Positions 5,864 to 6,640 of a stretch of 6,640 bases of DNA are shown here, in pieces (positions within the stretch are counted from its first letter, which is position 1; each line of letters starts with the position of its first letter). The position numbers and the translations under genes were made by a program. The notes under the pieces were generated by a model. That model had not been told where the DNA came from and searched no databases. It saw nothing but the letters and a program-made list of their open reading frames with translations. Source of the stretch: an uncultured Legionella sp. (GTDB lineage Bacteria; Pseudomonadota; Gammaproteobacteria; Legionellales; Legionellaceae); the NCBI GenBank assembly GCA_903885895.1, contig CAISKC010000136.1:1-6640 (forward strand), in the 5' to 3' direction.

Positions 5864-6496
5864 ATGATTATTGTTTTTTCTAATACAGTTATCAATCAAA
5901 GGGCCGTTGCTGCATTATTAGCAAAAAAGTCTCAGCATGTATTTTCTTTAGAAGATATCGCTTCTAGAGCCCCAAATCCTTTATTCATTGATCCAGAAGA
6001 TGATACCTTAACGATTATCGATTTAAATGCCAACGGTAATTTACAAAGGCTTTACGCGCCACGTATTATGGCACAACGTTTAAATACCATTGGCGTATTG
6101 GAACATATTAATACCATTCAATTATTGATTTCAGATATTATGCCTGAAAAATCTATGCAAGGATTTGCAACGGATTTAAGTCGCAAATTGGTTGCGCTGA
6201 AACCAGAGACAACTATCACGGTTCGGGTTCCTGCGGATTTCCTCAATTGTACGCTGATTTTACCACCTGAAAGCCCTCAAGAAACTTGGTCTTTGTACTC
6301 TTGCTCAAGCGATGATATAAAAAATGCACCCTCCAAAGAAGGTGCCGTAGATTTTTATAAGTCGCACATGAGTCCGATATTCTCTGGGACCCTGGAAGCA
6401 GCATTTCAAAATCCAGATTATGAGTTTTCTTCACAAAGCACTCGCCAAATTTATGGAAAGAATGAGGATGATAGTGATTTTGGTATGGGGATCTGA
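5864..6496 (+). CDS. Paralog of the neighbouring peptidase-like domain lacking the His/Cys pair (putative pseudoenzyme)
   Basis: This 210-residue protein has no signal peptide or membrane segment. Its N-terminus aligns without gaps to that of the divergent neighbour: MIIVFSNTVINQRAVAALL against MFIALSRDQATQNSMRSLL shares Met1, Ile3, Ser6, Gln12, Leu18 and Leu19. Strand one ends in LNANGNL (54-60) where the neighbour has LGHAHDSL, so both histidines become Asn. Strand two, IQLLISDI (85-92), matches IDLLGCEL, so the candidate catalytic Cys becomes Ser90. Further matches are VP near 122 and TWSLYS near 141-146 against SWEFYG. The coiled coil is missing; instead there is a 60-residue tail ending in acidic KNEDDSDFGMGI. 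If the fold is clan CD-like, this copy is likely catalytically dead and may bind a partner or substrate, perhaps the neighbour itself. Function is not known. It ends in a strong terminator. Confidence 0.7.
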   Translation: MIIVFSNTVINQRAVAALLAKKSQHVFSLEDIASRAPNPLFIDPEDDTLTIIDLNANGNLQRLYAPRIMAQRLNTIGVLEHINTIQLLISDIMPEKSMQGFATDLSRKLVALKPETTITVRVPADFLNCTLILPPESPQETWSLYSCSSDDIKNAPSKEGAVDFYKSHMSPIFSGTLEAAFQNPDYEFSSQSTRQIYGKNEDDSDFGMGI

Positions 6497-6531
6497 ACGC
6501 GTTAGAATACAGCGTGGATCCCTTGTTTTAT
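6488..6531 (+). terminator. Rho-independent terminator overlapping the stop codon of the 210-residue gene
   Basis: GGGATC (6488-6493) pairs with GATCCC (6517-6522). Inside, after a small asymmetric internal loop, ACGC (6497-6500) pairs with GCGT (6512-6515) around an 11-base loop. TTGTTTTAT follows directly. The left arm includes the last two sense codons, and the TGA lies in the internal loop. Stem, loop and T-tract all fit an intrinsic terminator reading rightward. Confidence 0.68.
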
Positions 6532-6554
6532 AGCCCACATCTAAGGTAAAATGT

Positions 6555-6640
6555 GTGCAAAAATTAGCAAAACTCAAATCGCGCAGATCATCCAACTATG
6601 CCAAAAAAATGGAACATGTACATTCTAAGCTATTTTGCAC
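6555..6640. repeat. Inverted repeat at the right edge
   Basis: GTGCAAAAATTAGC (6555-6568) is matched in reverse complement by GCTATTTTGCAC (6629-6640): eight plus four pairs around a two-base bulge, with 60 bases between the arms. The right arm touches the end of the window and may extend beyond. Between the arms I see only a 25-codon open frame (ATG at 6551, AAGG four bases upstream) and an ATG at 6598 open to the edge, neither of which I can support as a gene. Confidence 0.4.

Noticed and set aside
6551..6628. 25-codon open frame with AAGG upstream
   Set aside because: It is too short, has no known family and lies inside the edge inverted repeat; the data do not separate it from chance.
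1..6640. CRISPR array, tRNA, rRNA, intact insertion sequence
   Set aside because: No regularly spaced repeats, no cloverleaf or rRNA signature and no transposase-like sequence were seen on either strand.

Overview
The window is AT-rich, gene-dense bacterial chromosome and most likely comes from a gammaproteobacterium. Two genes support this: the C-terminal tail of a type I methionine aminopeptidase ending in a YEHT-type motif as in E. coli Map, and an HspQ-type protein, a family largely confined to proteobacteria. Small secreted or outer-membrane proteins of no clear family, plus a large coiled-coil protein without a signal peptide, suggest a host-associated lineage such as Legionellales. That placement is inference. 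I see no rRNA, tRNA, CRISPR array or intact mobile element.

Left part (1-3091): the last 38 codons of map run off the left edge and overlap tail-to-tail with a small exported four-cysteine protein on the minus strand. A 453-base non-coding stretch follows, holding a dyad close to the small gene and a candidate promoter facing right. Next comes a two-gene unit read to the right: an outer-membrane beta-barrel protein, then, 28 bases later and behind a strong ribosome binding site, an exported protein with a DUF3494 (ice-binding-type) beta-solenoid domain. The longest reading frame for the second gene starts too early; its start is at 1821. A 188-base convergent gap with nested inverted repeats separates this unit from the next genes.

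Middle (3092-4224): a signal-peptide-bearing VanX-type D-Ala-D-Ala dipeptidase (minus) and hspQ (plus) diverge from a gap of only 47 bases.

Right part (4242-6496): this is the most interesting stretch. Two genes diverge from a 146-base intergenic region. One encodes a 491-residue protein whose first 170 residues carry the His...Cys layout of clan CD cysteine peptidases (the caspase / MARTX C80 type), followed by long coiled coils. The other encodes a 210-residue protein that aligns over the same N-terminal domain but has Asn and Ser where the first has His and Cys. They look like anciently duplicated paralogs, one a candidate protease and the other a candidate pseudoenzyme, possibly acting together and possibly exported to a host. 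A convincing terminator overlaps the stop codon of the smaller gene. The last 110 bases contain no gene I can support.
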